Source of the DNA: Marinobacterium arenosum
Lineage (GTDB): Bacteria; Pseudomonadota; Gammaproteobacteria; Pseudomonadales; Balneatricaceae
Direction: 5' to 3'
DNA: 64,000 nt
NCBI RefSeq assembly: GCF_019795155.1
Contig: NZ_JAILYN010000002.1
Span: 1 to 64,000, forward strand
Shown here: positions 47,490 through 56,577 of the stretch, piece by piece
How positions within the stretch are numbered: position 1 is the first letter of the stretch
How the letters are laid out: every line of letters begins with the position of its first letter
Made by a program: the position numbers and the translations under genes
The notes under the pieces: model-generated
What the model saw: the letters and a program-made list of their open reading frames with translations, nothing else
Database searches by the model: none
What the model was told of the DNA's origin: nothing

Positions 47490-48339
47490 CCAGCAGGCCG
47501 ATCGCCTTGGCGGTCGCTTCGATCGGCGCATAGTCGCTGTTGCTGGCCGGCACGAAGCGCTGACGCGGGAAGCTGGCCAGCAGCTCGGGATCGTTCAACT
47601 CCAGCATCGCCCTGCGCACCCGCTCCTTGAAACCGTCACCGAAACGGCCGTCCACATCGCCACGGATGGTCCACTGGTAATCCGGATAGCTCGGCGTGGT
47701 CCAGATCACCCGCACCTTGTCCGGGTCGATCTTGCCCTGCGCCAGCTCACTTTCCCAGACGCTGTAGTTCACCGCGCCAATCTGGTAGGCGCCGGACTGC
47801 ACCTGGGCGATGGTGCGGCTATGGTCGCCGGAGAAGCCGACCCGCGAGAAGATCTTCTGCGGCGCTTCGCCGAACTGTTCGCGCAGATGGAACTCCGGCA
47901 TCAACCGGCCCGACGTGGAGCCCTTGGAGCCGAAGGTGAAGGTCTTGCCCCGAAGTGAGTCGCTCAGTTGGTCAGCCGGCTCGACCCCGGCACTGGCGTG
48001 GGCGATGAAATAGGTTTTAAAGAACTGGTCTTCGTAGCCCTGTGCCAACGCTTCGGAGCCGGGTACCAGGCGGCGCGCCTGCACGCCGGACAGGCCGCCG
48101 AACCAGGCCAGCTGCACCTGGTTGTTGCGGAACGCGGTGATCGCCGCGGCATAGGACTTGACCGGGATGTACTGCACCTCCACGCCGAGCCGGTCGCTCA
48201 GGTAGTCGGCCACCTTGCCGAAGCGCTGTTGCAGGCGGGATTCGTCCTCGTCCGGAATGGCGGTGAACACGAAGGTATCGGCCCGGGCCAGTGCCGGCAG
48301 CAGCAGTGCCAGGGCCAGAAAACGACGCAGGAAAGACAT
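47482..48339 (-). CDS. PhnD-like periplasmic binding protein, putative selenium oxyanion binder
   Basis: 285 residues with a signal peptide (MSFLRRFLALALLLPALARA). PhnD-type fold: FTAIPDEDESRLQQRFGKVA, VQLAWFGGLSGVQARRLVPG, FTFGSKGSTSGRLMPEFHL, then VNYSVWESE and WTTPSYPDYQWTIR. Closely related proteins next to selD are catalogued as putative selenate ABC binding proteins; I recall such a family but cannot check it here. Twenty-nine bases downstream of mnmH, which supports selenium over phosphonate. Confidence 0.8.
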   Translation of the reverse strand: MSFLRRFLALALLLPALARADTFVFTAIPDEDESRLQQRFGKVADYLSDRLGVEVQYIPVKSYAAAITAFRNNQVQLAWFGGLSGVQARRLVPGSEALAQGYEDQFFKTYFIAHASAGVEPADQLSDSLRGKTFTFGSKGSTSGRLMPEFHLREQFGEAPQKIFSRVGFSGDHSRTIAQVQSGAYQIGAVNYSVWESELAQGKIDPDKVRVIWTTPSYPDYQWTIRGDVDGRFGDGFKERVRRAMLELNDPELLASFPRQRFVPASNSDYAPIEATAKAIGLLDD

Positions 48340-48368
48340 AAAAAGCTCCTTGCTTCTTTCAGTCAGGT

Positions 48369-49496
48369 TCAGTCAGTTTTACTTTTTAAAAAGCCGGTTT
48401 TTGAAGACAGAATATCGCGCACCGCGGCCCGGTCGCCCCGGAAAACGATCCGCTCCGCCCGCTTGCTCAGCTGGTAGTCGTACATCGGGTCGTAGTAGTC
48501 GACCAGCAGCCTGCGTATCCAGTCGCGGTGCAGCGCCGGCCTGCCATCGCGGTGGGCCGCGAGTGCCCGCACCAGCAGTTCGCCGATATCGCGATACCGC
48601 ACGCCACCCAATCGCTTGCGCACCCGGTACAGCGACTGGCTCAGGTCATCGGCGAACGCCTCGAAGCCCGCCGCCTCGCCCAGTTGCTGCTGCCACTCGG
48701 CCAGCTTATGCAGAATGTAGTTGCGGTAGCTGTGTTCGATTCGCTCATCCAGCGGCACCTCCAGCAGCACGATCGGGCTACGCGCCATCGCCTTCTGCAG
48801 TTGCAACGGCAGTGCACAACGCCCCACCAGACGCCCTTCGTCCTCCAGCAGGATCGGCTGGCCGGCACGCACCGCCGGCTGGTGTTCCGCCTTCAGCAAG
48901 TCGACCGCCAAGGCATTCTCGAAATTGAGCTGAGTCGGCTGGCCGCCGGGACGACGACCGAAGCTGGAGCCGCGATGGTGCGCCAGTCCTTCCAGATCGA
49001 CCGCCTGCGGCAACTCTTCGATCATTTGGGTCTTGTTGCAGCCGGTACGGCCGCCCAGCAGCAACATCGGCTGCTCGGCGCAGATCCGCTCGAAGGCGTC
49101 GATCAGGAAGCGACGCATCGCCTTGTAACCGCCGGTGATGCGCGGATAATCGCAGCCCGCCTCGCGCATCCACTGCTGGCAGATCTGGCTGCGCAACCCG
49201 CCGCGCCAGCAGTAGAGGTAACCTTGCGGATGCTGATTGGCGAACTCGACCCAGCGAGCGACCAGCTGTTCCTTTATCTGGCCGCTGACCAGCCGATGGC
49301 CCAGCTCGATCGCCGCCTGCTGGCCCTGCTGCTTGTAGCAGGTGCCGACCTGCGCCCGCTCCTCGTTGGTCATCAGTGGCAGGCTGTGACTGGTTGGCAG
49401 GGCGCCCTTGTCGAACTCCACCGGCGCGCGGGTGTCGATCAGCGGGATGTCGTTCAGGAAGATCGACAGAAACTCGCCGCTATCGGGACGGCTCAC
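48369..49496 (-). CDS. mnmH: tRNA 2-selenouridine synthase
   Basis: 375 residues. It replaces sulfur by selenium at U34 of some tRNAs using selenophosphate. The N-terminal rhodanese domain carries the active cysteine C96 in YCWRGGLRS. The C-terminal P-loop region has [16 protein letters not shown] and the final [19 protein letters not shown]. The Walker A reads GGRTGCNKT, with N154 where a glycine (GCGKT or GSGKT) is expected. Overlaps selD by four bases. Confidence 0.93.
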   Translation of the reverse strand: MSRPDSGEFLSIFLNDIPLIDTRAPVEFDKGALPTSHSLPLMTNEERAQVGTCYKQQGQQAAIELGHRLVSGQIKEQLVARWVEFANQHPQGYLYCWRGGLRSQICQQWMREAGCDYPRITGGYKAMRRFLIDAFERICAEQPMLLLGGRTGCNKTQMIEELPQAVDLEGLAHHRGSSFGRRPGGQPTQLNFENALAVDLLKAEHQPAVRAGQPILLEDEGRLVGRCALPLQLQKAMARSPIVLLEVPLDERIEHSYRNYILHKLAEWQQQLGEAAGFEAFADDLSQSLYRVRKRLGGVRYRDIGELLVRALAAHRDGRPALHRDWIRRLLVDYYDPMYDYQLSKRAERIVFRGDRAAVRDILSSKTGFLKSKTD

Positions 49497-50548
49497 AGTG
49501 CCACCTCACCGGTCACCTGCACCCGATGCTCGCCATCCGCCGGCTGCAATTCACCGATACTGCGGTGGCAAACACCCTGCTCGGCCAGCAACGTCTCCAG
49601 CGCGGCGGCCATCGCAGGCCGCACCGCGATCAGCAGGCCACCGCTGGTCTGCGGGTCACACAGCAGCTGCTGCAGGTGCGGTGCCATCGGCGCCAGCTTA
49701 TGGCCGTAGCTGTCCAGGTTGCGACCGGTGCCGCCCGGTACGCAGCCCTGCTGCAGATAGGCCACCGCTTCCGGAATCAGCGGCACGGCAGATGCATCCA
49801 CCCGCGCCTGCAGCCCGCTGCCTTCGCACACCTCGAGCAGATGGCCCATCAGGCCGAAGCCGGTCACATCGGTGATCGCATTGACCCCCTCGAGCGCGGA
49901 CACCCGGGCACCGACGCTGTTCAGTTGGCACATGATGTCGCGTGCCAAGTGGGTATGTTCGGCCTGCAATTTCTTCTGCTTCTGGGCGGTGGTCAGAATG
50001 CCGATGCCGAGCGGCTTGGTCAGGTAGAGCCGGTCGCCGGCCTGGGCGCGGTCGTTCTGCTTGAGCTGTTCGCGGCTGGTCAGGCCGGTCACCGCCAAGC
50101 CGAAGATCGGCTCCGGCGCATCGATGCTGTGACCGCCGGCCAGAGGAATGCCGGCATCGGCACAGGCGCGGCGGCCGCCGTCGACCACCTGCCGGGCGAC
50201 CTCAGGCGGCAATTTGTTGATCGGCCAGCCCAGGATGGCGATCGCCATCAGCGGCATGCCGCCCATCGCGTAGATATCGCTGATCGCGTTGGTGGCGGCG
50301 ATCCGCCCGAAATCGAACGGATCATCTACAATCGGCATGAAGAAATCGGTGGTACTGAGCACCACCTGACCGTCGCCCAGATCGTAGGCGGCAGCATCAT
50401 CCTTGCTGCTGTTGCCCACCAGCAGTTGGGGCGACTCCGGCAGCTGCAGCTGCGACACCAGAATCTGGTCCAATACCTTGGGGGAAATCTTGCAACCACA
50501 GCCCGCACCGTGGCTGTATTCGGTCAGGCGTACAGGGGAATCAGACAT
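49493..50548 (-). CDS. selD: Selenophosphate synthase
   Basis: 351 residues. Makes selenophosphate from selenide and ATP. The active-site motif [11 protein letters not shown] has Cys17 (not selenocysteine) and Lys20; [19 protein letters not shown] and [13 protein letters not shown] are diagnostic. First gene of the run selD-mnmH-phnD-phnC-phnE-like. No selA or selB appears, so in this window selenium use is for tRNA. Confidence 0.97.
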   Translation of the reverse strand: MSDSPVRLTEYSHGAGCGCKISPKVLDQILVSQLQLPESPQLLVGNSSKDDAAAYDLGDGQVVLSTTDFFMPIVDDPFDFGRIAATNAISDIYAMGGMPLMAIAILGWPINKLPPEVARQVVDGGRRACADAGIPLAGGHSIDAPEPIFGLAVTGLTSREQLKQNDRAQAGDRLYLTKPLGIGILTTAQKQKKLQAEHTHLARDIMCQLNSVGARVSALEGVNAITDVTGFGLMGHLLEVCEGSGLQARVDASAVPLIPEAVAYLQQGCVPGGTGRNLDSYGHKLAPMAPHLQQLLCDPQTSGGLLIAVRPAMAAALETLLAEQGVCHRSIGELQPADGEHRVQVTGEVAL

Positions 50549-50643
50549 GCCGTGTCTCCGTATTCAAACAGGGGATGAATGATACGAGCAACCAGGGGGT
50601 TTGTCAGGCCGACAAGGGACGATTCGTCCGTTGGTATGGCGGC

Positions 50644-51567
50644 TTAACTACGCAATCTCAATAACGGCTGGACGATATATTCCACCGCCGCAAATACCAG
50701 GGCACCGGCCAGCACGCCGATAGCGGCGTTGATCAGCATCGGCAGCAATCCACCAATGACAACACCAATCGCCGGCAGCGCCCCGGCGGATTCAGAGAGA
50801 TGGTGAAAAAACGCGTGCGAGCCGGGCACGCCGTGCACCAGAATACCGCCGCCGACCAGAAACATCGCCGCGGTACCGACCACCGACAATGCCTTCATCA
50901 GCCAGGGCGCCAACCGCAGCAGGAACCGGCCCAGCGCCGCCCTCACCCCGGCGCCTGTCCGAACCAGATAAAGCCCGGCATCATCCAGTTTTACGATGCC
51001 CGCCACCAGCGCATACACCCCCACGGTCATCGCCAACGCGATGCTGGAAACGGTCGCCACCTGAAGGCTGAACGCCGCCGCCTGGACGGTCCCCAGAACG
51101 ATCACCACGATCTCCGCCGACAGGATAAAATCGGTACGGATGGCACCTTTTATTTTCGCCCTCTCGAACGCCACCAGGTCCACGTTGGGGTCGGCGATCG
51201 CCGCCAATTCGCGTTGATGCGCCTCCCTGTCGGGCCTGATGCTGTGCAGAATCTTTTCGAACCCCTCGAAACAGAGATAGGCACCGCCGATCATCAACAA
51301 CGGGGTAATCAGCCAGGGCGCCACGGCGGAGATCAGCAATGCCGCCGGCACCAGGATCAGCTTGTTGATCAGCGAGCCCTTGAAAACGGCCCAGATCACC
51401 GGCAGCTCGCGCTCCGCCTTGACGCCCGAGACCTGCTCGGCGTTCAGCGCCAGATCGTCACCGAGCACCCCGGCGGTCTTTTTCGCCGCGACCTTGGACA
51501 GCACCGCGATATCGTCCAGCAGGGTGGCAATATCATCGATCAACGCCAGTAAATTTGCTGCAGCCAA
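50644..51567 (-). CDS. DUF808 family membrane protein (YedI-like)
   Basis: 307 residues from a TTG at 51567, preferred because AAGGAG lies six bases upstream and the protein then begins (M)[18 protein letters not shown] as usual for DUF808. An ATG seven codons earlier has no ribosome site. Several hydrophobic spans ([40 protein letters not shown]). The family is an inner-membrane protein of unknown role. Lone gene, at the left border of the AT-rich island. Confidence 0.88.
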   Translation of the reverse strand: MAAANLLALIDDIATLLDDIAVLSKVAAKKTAGVLGDDLALNAEQVSGVKAERELPVIWAVFKGSLINKLILVPAALLISAVAPWLITPLLMIGGAYLCFEGFEKILHSIRPDREAHQRELAAIADPNVDLVAFERAKIKGAIRTDFILSAEIVVIVLGTVQAAAFSLQVATVSSIALAMTVGVYALVAGIVKLDDAGLYLVRTGAGVRAALGRFLLRLAPWLMKALSVVGTAAMFLVGGGILVHGVPGSHAFFHHLSESAGALPAIGVVIGGLLPMLINAAIGVLAGALVFAAVEYIVQPLLRLRS

Positions 51568-51842
51568 TGGGCACTCCTTGCGTGTCATTCAACCATAGGG
51601 CGAGAAACCTGTTGGCTGCAGCATAGCGCAGCCTTGATGCCGGTATTAGAATCTGTTGAATCGAGACAACTTCAACCGCCAGCTCCCTGTTGTTACTGGA
51701 AGACGATCAGAAAATTTCATCTGCCCTCACTTTGTTGCGCCACTTTCATTCCGCGGTCATGTTAGTTCCCAAACCGATATCGATCTGAAAATAATCGGTC
51801 ATATTCGTCCTAAACTAACAATATAGAATCTAAACAACCGTA

Positions 51843-54398
51843 CTAAATCATTGCCCCCTTACCTAACTTCTTAATATCCATCAACCTCTGACCACGAACA
51901 GATATAGACAACAAGTTAGCAAGCTGCTGCTTAACCTTATAATCCACAGGAAACATATAAATGTGCTGTATAACCATCTCCTTTAATATTCTACTACAAA
52001 CAGGATTATCTTTTAACTTTCTAGTCGACATCTCTATTTTTTGAACATCCAAAGACCTAGAAAATTTTAATTCAATAGCCTGTTTCAAAAGAGTTATTGC
52101 AGGCGTATTTTCATTACTCTCCAGCAGATCATATATTTGTCCAGCTTCTTTCGACCCTATAGACGCTGCGATTTTCTTAACCACACCATCAATCACACCA
52201 TAGGTGAGATGCAAATATGCGTTTTTCGCAGAAGCTTGAATATCATCATCCGTAAGATTTGGGTGCTCCATTAAACTTTTTTCAATTATTCTAATTATTT
52301 CACTTTTAGCAACATCTGAAATATTTATAAAGTAATTCAAAAACCTTAATCCGGTAAGAGCACCATGACTTGCAAGATCATATAGGCTATCTCTAGTCAG
52401 CGATGCATGCCTATTTCTTATAATTTGCCCCGCTATTTCCATGCCTTTAAATGTTTTATTTATATTTGCCAACAAGTGAAGAGACTCAAAATCTTCACTT
52501 TCAACTTCAACCTTCTCCCTTTCAGCAAAGTCAAGCTTCTTGTTATGCTTCTCGCGCTCTTCTCTTATTTCCCGCTGTTCAATTATAAGCTCAGGGATCT
52601 GAGCTATAAACTCATCCATAAATGAAAGCTGGCTTTTAGATAATTCAGCGGGACTATCATCATTAAAAAGCCCCGATAATACTCCCTTTATTTCATCAAG
52701 AACCCAAGACTCCTTTGTATGGTGATTGACAAACACAAGAATATTAGCATAGTCTTCCCTGTGAAGGTTCCTCAATAACTCCTGAACTTCATCCCTAATA
52801 GATTTATCCGTCGAATAAGACTCTGCAATTTTTCTTGCAACAAAAAAATAAAACAAATATTGATATTTAAACTCAACCCTGTATTCACGATCAGTCAATA
52901 TTAAACTTTTCCTAAGCCTATCAACAACATCACTCTGATCTACAGGCAAATATGTTTTCCCATAACCTAAAAAGAATCGATCCAGCTGATGAGCATTCAA
53001 CCCTTTACCATTTTTATGTATCTCCCATGACAACTCAGTAAGAACATTAATATACTTACTTATTTCAGATGGAGGAATTTTGGCTTGATCAAAAGACTTA
53101 TAAACAAGCTGCTGATAACAATGGCCGTGAGAAGTCAAGTCTAGATTCTGCTGAGCATACGCTTCAAACATCTGTAAAAGCATAAGAACGTAAACCGGTT
53201 TAGCCGGTACAATATTTTTTCTTATTACTGTATCCAATCGCTCCTTCAGCTCATCACACTTAGAATAGAGTTCTTCATCATCAATGGACTCTTCTACTCC
53301 AAGTGATATCCATTTCTCTACAAGCTCGGCCCTACGTTGATGTCCAAGCCCCAGCATCTCAAGAATAATATAATTATCAAGTTCCGGAATTTCTGTGGTA
53401 ACATACGAAAATGATGAATGACACGTAATAACAACATGACCAAGCTCATCATTAACCTGCTTCAAAAACCTAGACCTAAATTTTTGATTCAGCCCTATTT
53501 CATCAAGATTGTCCAGCAAGAAAATAATCTCGCATTCTTTTAAAGCACCTTCGACTTCCAGACCGATATACTGTTCACGAGCAGCACGCTGTATCACTTG
53601 ATTTAAGTCAGAACTTTTAATATCCTTTGCATCGACATAAATAACAAATTTCTTACTAAGCGCAAAATACTTAAACAAATCCTTAAGAAGACTAGTTTTA
53701 CCTTGTTGTTCCTCGCCCGACACAAGATAAAACCCTTTTTTTCTTTTCAAGCTAGAAGATGAAACCACCGACATTTCATTTTTAGCCACCTCTCCCTCAA
53801 CCGCAAAGTCAATAGTAACATATATATCTGACAGTTTGACTTTATCAACTTTACGATGAGTGAGAACAACTTCTGTATCATCGAGCCACTCATACACCTG
53901 ACTATTAAGTGAAATTTTTTCACTGCTAGAAGGCACATTTTTTATACTACGAATAGGACTAAAGCTAGATAGATATTTTTTTAAACCATTTACTACATCC
54001 AGCCAAGCTTCATCCTCATTATCCCATGATGCTACAGGTTTTGTGTCTTTTGGAAGGCCTTGACATTTTGAGAATTCATGTCCTGCCCAATCACATGCTC
54101 TAACAACTATTGGTATTAGTATCGCACTACTATTTTCATGCATTTCCATTGCTTTCTTAGCTTCTAGTTCCATGCAATACCCTGAAGCAAGAAAGCTTGA
54201 ACTTACAAGAAATATTATAACCTCTGACTCTTGTAAATTTTTTGAGATTTCACTATCCCAATCTTGTCCCGGCACTATCTTTCTATCATGCCAATCATTT
54301 ATGATTCCATTAATTCTAAGACTGGACAAGTGCTCATCAAGGGCATCACGAAAAGCTTCATCCTTATGCGAATAGCTTATAAATACTTTCTTAGTCAT
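51843..54398 (-). CDS. TIR-STAND NTPase, probable anti-phage sensor/effector
   Basis: 851 residues from ATG 54398 (MTKKVFISYSHKDEAFRDAL; AAGGA eight bases upstream). Residues 1-about 130: TIR domain (VFISYSHKD; FLASGYCMELEAKKA with candidate catalytic Glu77 or Glu79). Residues about 185-500: STAND/NACHT-like ATPase, Walker A G228-S236 (GEEQQGKTS), Walker B D296-E300 (FLLDNLDE). Residues about 500-851: helical sensor-like region, no known repeats recognised. TIR domains of defence proteins cut NAD or make cyclic ADP-ribose signals. Very AT-rich compared with its neighbours, which suggests recent transfer. Follows the SLATT gene by 173 bases. Confidence 0.85.
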   Translation of the reverse strand: MTKKVFISYSHKDEAFRDALDEHLSSLRINGIINDWHDRKIVPGQDWDSEISKNLQESEVIIFLVSSSFLASGYCMELEAKKAMEMHENSSAILIPIVVRACDWAGHEFSKCQGLPKDTKPVASWDNEDEAWLDVVNGLKKYLSSFSPIRSIKNVPSSSEKISLNSQVYEWLDDTEVVLTHRKVDKVKLSDIYVTIDFAVEGEVAKNEMSVVSSSSLKRKKGFYLVSGEEQQGKTSLLKDLFKYFALSKKFVIYVDAKDIKSSDLNQVIQRAAREQYIGLEVEGALKECEIIFLLDNLDEIGLNQKFRSRFLKQVNDELGHVVITCHSSFSYVTTEIPELDNYIILEMLGLGHQRRAELVEKWISLGVEESIDDEELYSKCDELKERLDTVIRKNIVPAKPVYVLMLLQMFEAYAQQNLDLTSHGHCYQQLVYKSFDQAKIPPSEISKYINVLTELSWEIHKNGKGLNAHQLDRFFLGYGKTYLPVDQSDVVDRLRKSLILTDREYRVEFKYQYLFYFFVARKIAESYSTDKSIRDEVQELLRNLHREDYANILVFVNHHTKESWVLDEIKGVLSGLFNDDSPAELSKSQLSFMDEFIAQIPELIIEQREIREEREKHNKKLDFAEREKVEVESEDFESLHLLANINKTFKGMEIAGQIIRNRHASLTRDSLYDLASHGALTGLRFLNYFINISDVAKSEIIRIIEKSLMEHPNLTDDDIQASAKNAYLHLTYGVIDGVVKKIAASIGSKEAGQIYDLLESNENTPAITLLKQAIELKFSRSLDVQKIEMSTRKLKDNPVCSRILKEMVIQHIYMFPVDYKVKQQLANLLSISVRGQRLMDIKKLGKGAMI

Positions 54399-54571
54399 TC
54401 CCATCTTCCTTATAGAGAGACCGCTCAAAGAAAAGACAATTTCACCCCAACCAACAAAACCTACCACTAAAAAAGATACTTCACTTAATTCATAAAACAT
54501 CTACTTGATAAAATTTTATACAAGACTTTTTTCACCCTATCTCATTATTAAAAATAGCATCAATCTGTACA

Positions 54572-55453
54572 CTAACCCATTTTTCTAGCCGTCCATTGGG
54601 TGTGCTCTCGTGAAAAGGCCGCTTCACTATTAATAACATATTCAGATAATTGCTTTTCACTACTAACATAATTTGACTCTTCTTTTATTAGGATAACCTC
54701 ATGTGCAGCCAAAGCATATGCAGAATTCAGTTCATTATATTTTTTAGCCTGCAACCAAGTTAAAGCAGCTCCTGCCGCAGTTGCCACCACTTCTACAGGA
54801 AGCGAAAGAGATGGGTCTTTTACTCTGCACAGCAACATTATTATTGCCAAGACATGCAATACCACAGAGACCCAAAAACATTGTTTGGCTCGTCGCTTGT
54901 TAAACGCAGATTTAAACCAATACCAATTAGCTTGATCTATAATTCGGTGCTCCACATATATCTTTAATCGTTCATACACCGTCAAAGCTCTAACTTCTTT
55001 CATTGTTTCGGATATTGGATCACTTAATATACTAGTTTGCAGAGAATGCGAAAGGCTTTTATTTTGATCTAACACAGCTTTCAGATCGTCAACAAACCTC
55101 TTTGAAACCACTTCAATATTTTCAGAATCACCGTAAGTACCCGCTCTCATCATCCAACGCCAAGATCTAGTTTTTACAGATTCAGCAACGGCTCTTCCGT
55201 TATACCAGATATCATCAGGTCTTTTCACACGTATGTATATAAGTATACCGAGCGTAACAAGGAACAAAATTGAAGATATCAGCGCACCCACAATATCACT
55301 CGGGCGACTATACGAAATAAATGCAGCACCAATGAGTAGCAAAAGATACCACCTTAATCCCCAAAAGTAGGCACTTTGCGCATAAAGAGAGGCTTGATCT
55401 GCAGATCTATATAGCCCGGGCAAAGATGACGAATCTATTTTAAATTCATCCAT
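54572..55453 (-). CDS. SLATT-domain (DUF4231-like) membrane protein
   Basis: 293 residues from ATG 55453 (MDEFKIDSSSLPGLYRSADQ). The frame extends to 55591, but the ribosome site there touches the ATG. Two membrane hairpins: about 34-76 and about 200-242. After the first comes AESVKTRSWRWMMRAG, the SLATT/DUF4231 hallmark (aE-slKt-W-y); the start YRSADQASLYAQ also fits. SLATT proteins are predicted membrane effectors of nucleotide-signalled conflict systems. AT-rich, upstream of the TIR-STAND gene on the same strand, so a two-gene module is likely. Confidence 0.8.
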   Translation of the reverse strand: MDEFKIDSSSLPGLYRSADQASLYAQSAYFWGLRWYLLLLIGAAFISYSRPSDIVGALISSILFLVTLGILIYIRVKRPDDIWYNGRAVAESVKTRSWRWMMRAGTYGDSENIEVVSKRFVDDLKAVLDQNKSLSHSLQTSILSDPISETMKEVRALTVYERLKIYVEHRIIDQANWYWFKSAFNKRRAKQCFWVSVVLHVLAIIMLLCRVKDPSLSLPVEVVATAAGAALTWLQAKKYNELNSAYALAAHEVILIKEESNYVSSEKQLSEYVINSEAAFSREHTQWTARKMG

Positions 55454-55788
55454 TATTATTAATAACCCCCGATCACAGGTAAAGTCATATTCTTGATATA
55501 GAAAAATATTAACATCTCTTAGTCCGGCTTTCGTACAATGCTGCATTTGCATACCAGCTATATGCGGAACAATCACTGCCCACGTGTCCATCCTCTTGAT
55601 TCTGCTAAATTTTTATGAAAATCGCTAGCCCAAAGTAACACCACCAGCACTACTTTGGTTAGAAGCCGCGCTTTGTTTGCTCCAAATCCGGGACGAAACT
55701 AAACACCAACCAGAAAACGAACGTTTATACAAATACACTCAACAAACACATACTGGCTAAGGGAATAGATTGATATTAAAAGAAGGAA
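55454..55788. other. AT-rich right border of the defence island
   Basis: No gene seen. Composition changes from AT-rich back to GC-rich at about 55790, where msrA ends. No tRNA, integrase or clear flanking direct repeat was found. The SLATT promoter should lie here. Confidence 0.4.
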
Positions 55789-56370
55789 TCAATGCTTCTC
55801 CGGCCTGCCCCAGATCTCCTCCAGCCGGTCGGTGCGGCGGCAGGCGGCTTTGTAGAACTTATAGCGCCAGGGGTTCTTCAGATAGTAGTCCTGGTGGTGC
55901 GCTTTCACCGGGTAGAAGGTGGTAGCGGCGAGGATCGGGGTGACCACCGTCTGGTCGGCGAAGCGCATGATCACCTTTTCTTTCGATACGCGGGCCAGCC
56001 GGCGTTGTTCGTCGTCGGCGACGAAGATCGCGCTGAGGTAGCTGTGGCCCTTGTCGCAGAACTGGCCCTTGTCGTCGAACGGGTCGATATTACGCCAGTA
56101 GACTTTCAGCAGCTGCTGATAAGTGATTATTTTCGGGTCGTAGGTCACCTGTACCGCTTCGTAGTGGCCTTCGTGGTTGCCGTCATAGGTGGGGTTTTCC
56201 AGAGTGCCACCGGTAAAGCCGGAGATCACTTCGCTAACGCCGTCCAGTTTTTGAAAAGCCTCCTCCATGCACCAGAAGCAGCCGCCGGCGAAGATCGCCT
56301 GATCGGCACGGCTGGTGCCTGCAGCAACGGAGGCGAGTGTGGCGACAAGCAGTAAGGTGGTCGATTTCAT
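55789..56370 (-). CDS. msrA: Peptide methionine sulfoxide reductase MsrA, exported form
   Basis: 193 residues from ATG 56370 (AGGAG eight bases upstream). A signal peptide (MKSTTLLLVATLASVAAGTS region) precedes the catalytic motif GCFWCMEEAF (Cys31). GHYEAVQVTYDP and DKGHSYLSAIF follow; a C-terminal cysteine (KAACRR) may resolve. It repairs oxidised methionine, here probably in the periplasm. Confidence 0.92.
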   Translation of the reverse strand: MKSTTLLLVATLASVAAGTSRADQAIFAGGCFWCMEEAFQKLDGVSEVISGFTGGTLENPTYDGNHEGHYEAVQVTYDPKIITYQQLLKVYWRNIDPFDDKGQFCDKGHSYLSAIFVADDEQRRLARVSKEKVIMRFADQTVVTPILAATTFYPVKAHHQDYYLKNPWRYKFYKAACRRTDRLEEIWGRPEKH

Positions 56371-56577
56371 GGAAGACGCTCCTGCGGGCCAGTCCGTCTG
56401 TTCGGCTGTTTCAGCCATTTCGTCTACGGATTCGACTACAGGTCGTTGCGGTTGGTTCAGTGCCAGCGGGCAGCGCATCAAGCAATTCTCGACCGCTTTA
56501 TCCGTAAATATCTATAGTTAGACGGAAACAGCAGTCGGCTGGCAACTCCCTGCCCCGGCCAAGATTAAGGATCGACG

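Noticed and set aside
49493-50548. Selenocysteine in SelD
   Set aside because: The active site codes for Cys17 (GCGCK); there is no in-frame TGA.
51640-55790. tRNA attachment site or integrase for the defence island
   Set aside because: No tRNA-like sequence, integrase gene or convincing flanking direct repeat could be found by eye.
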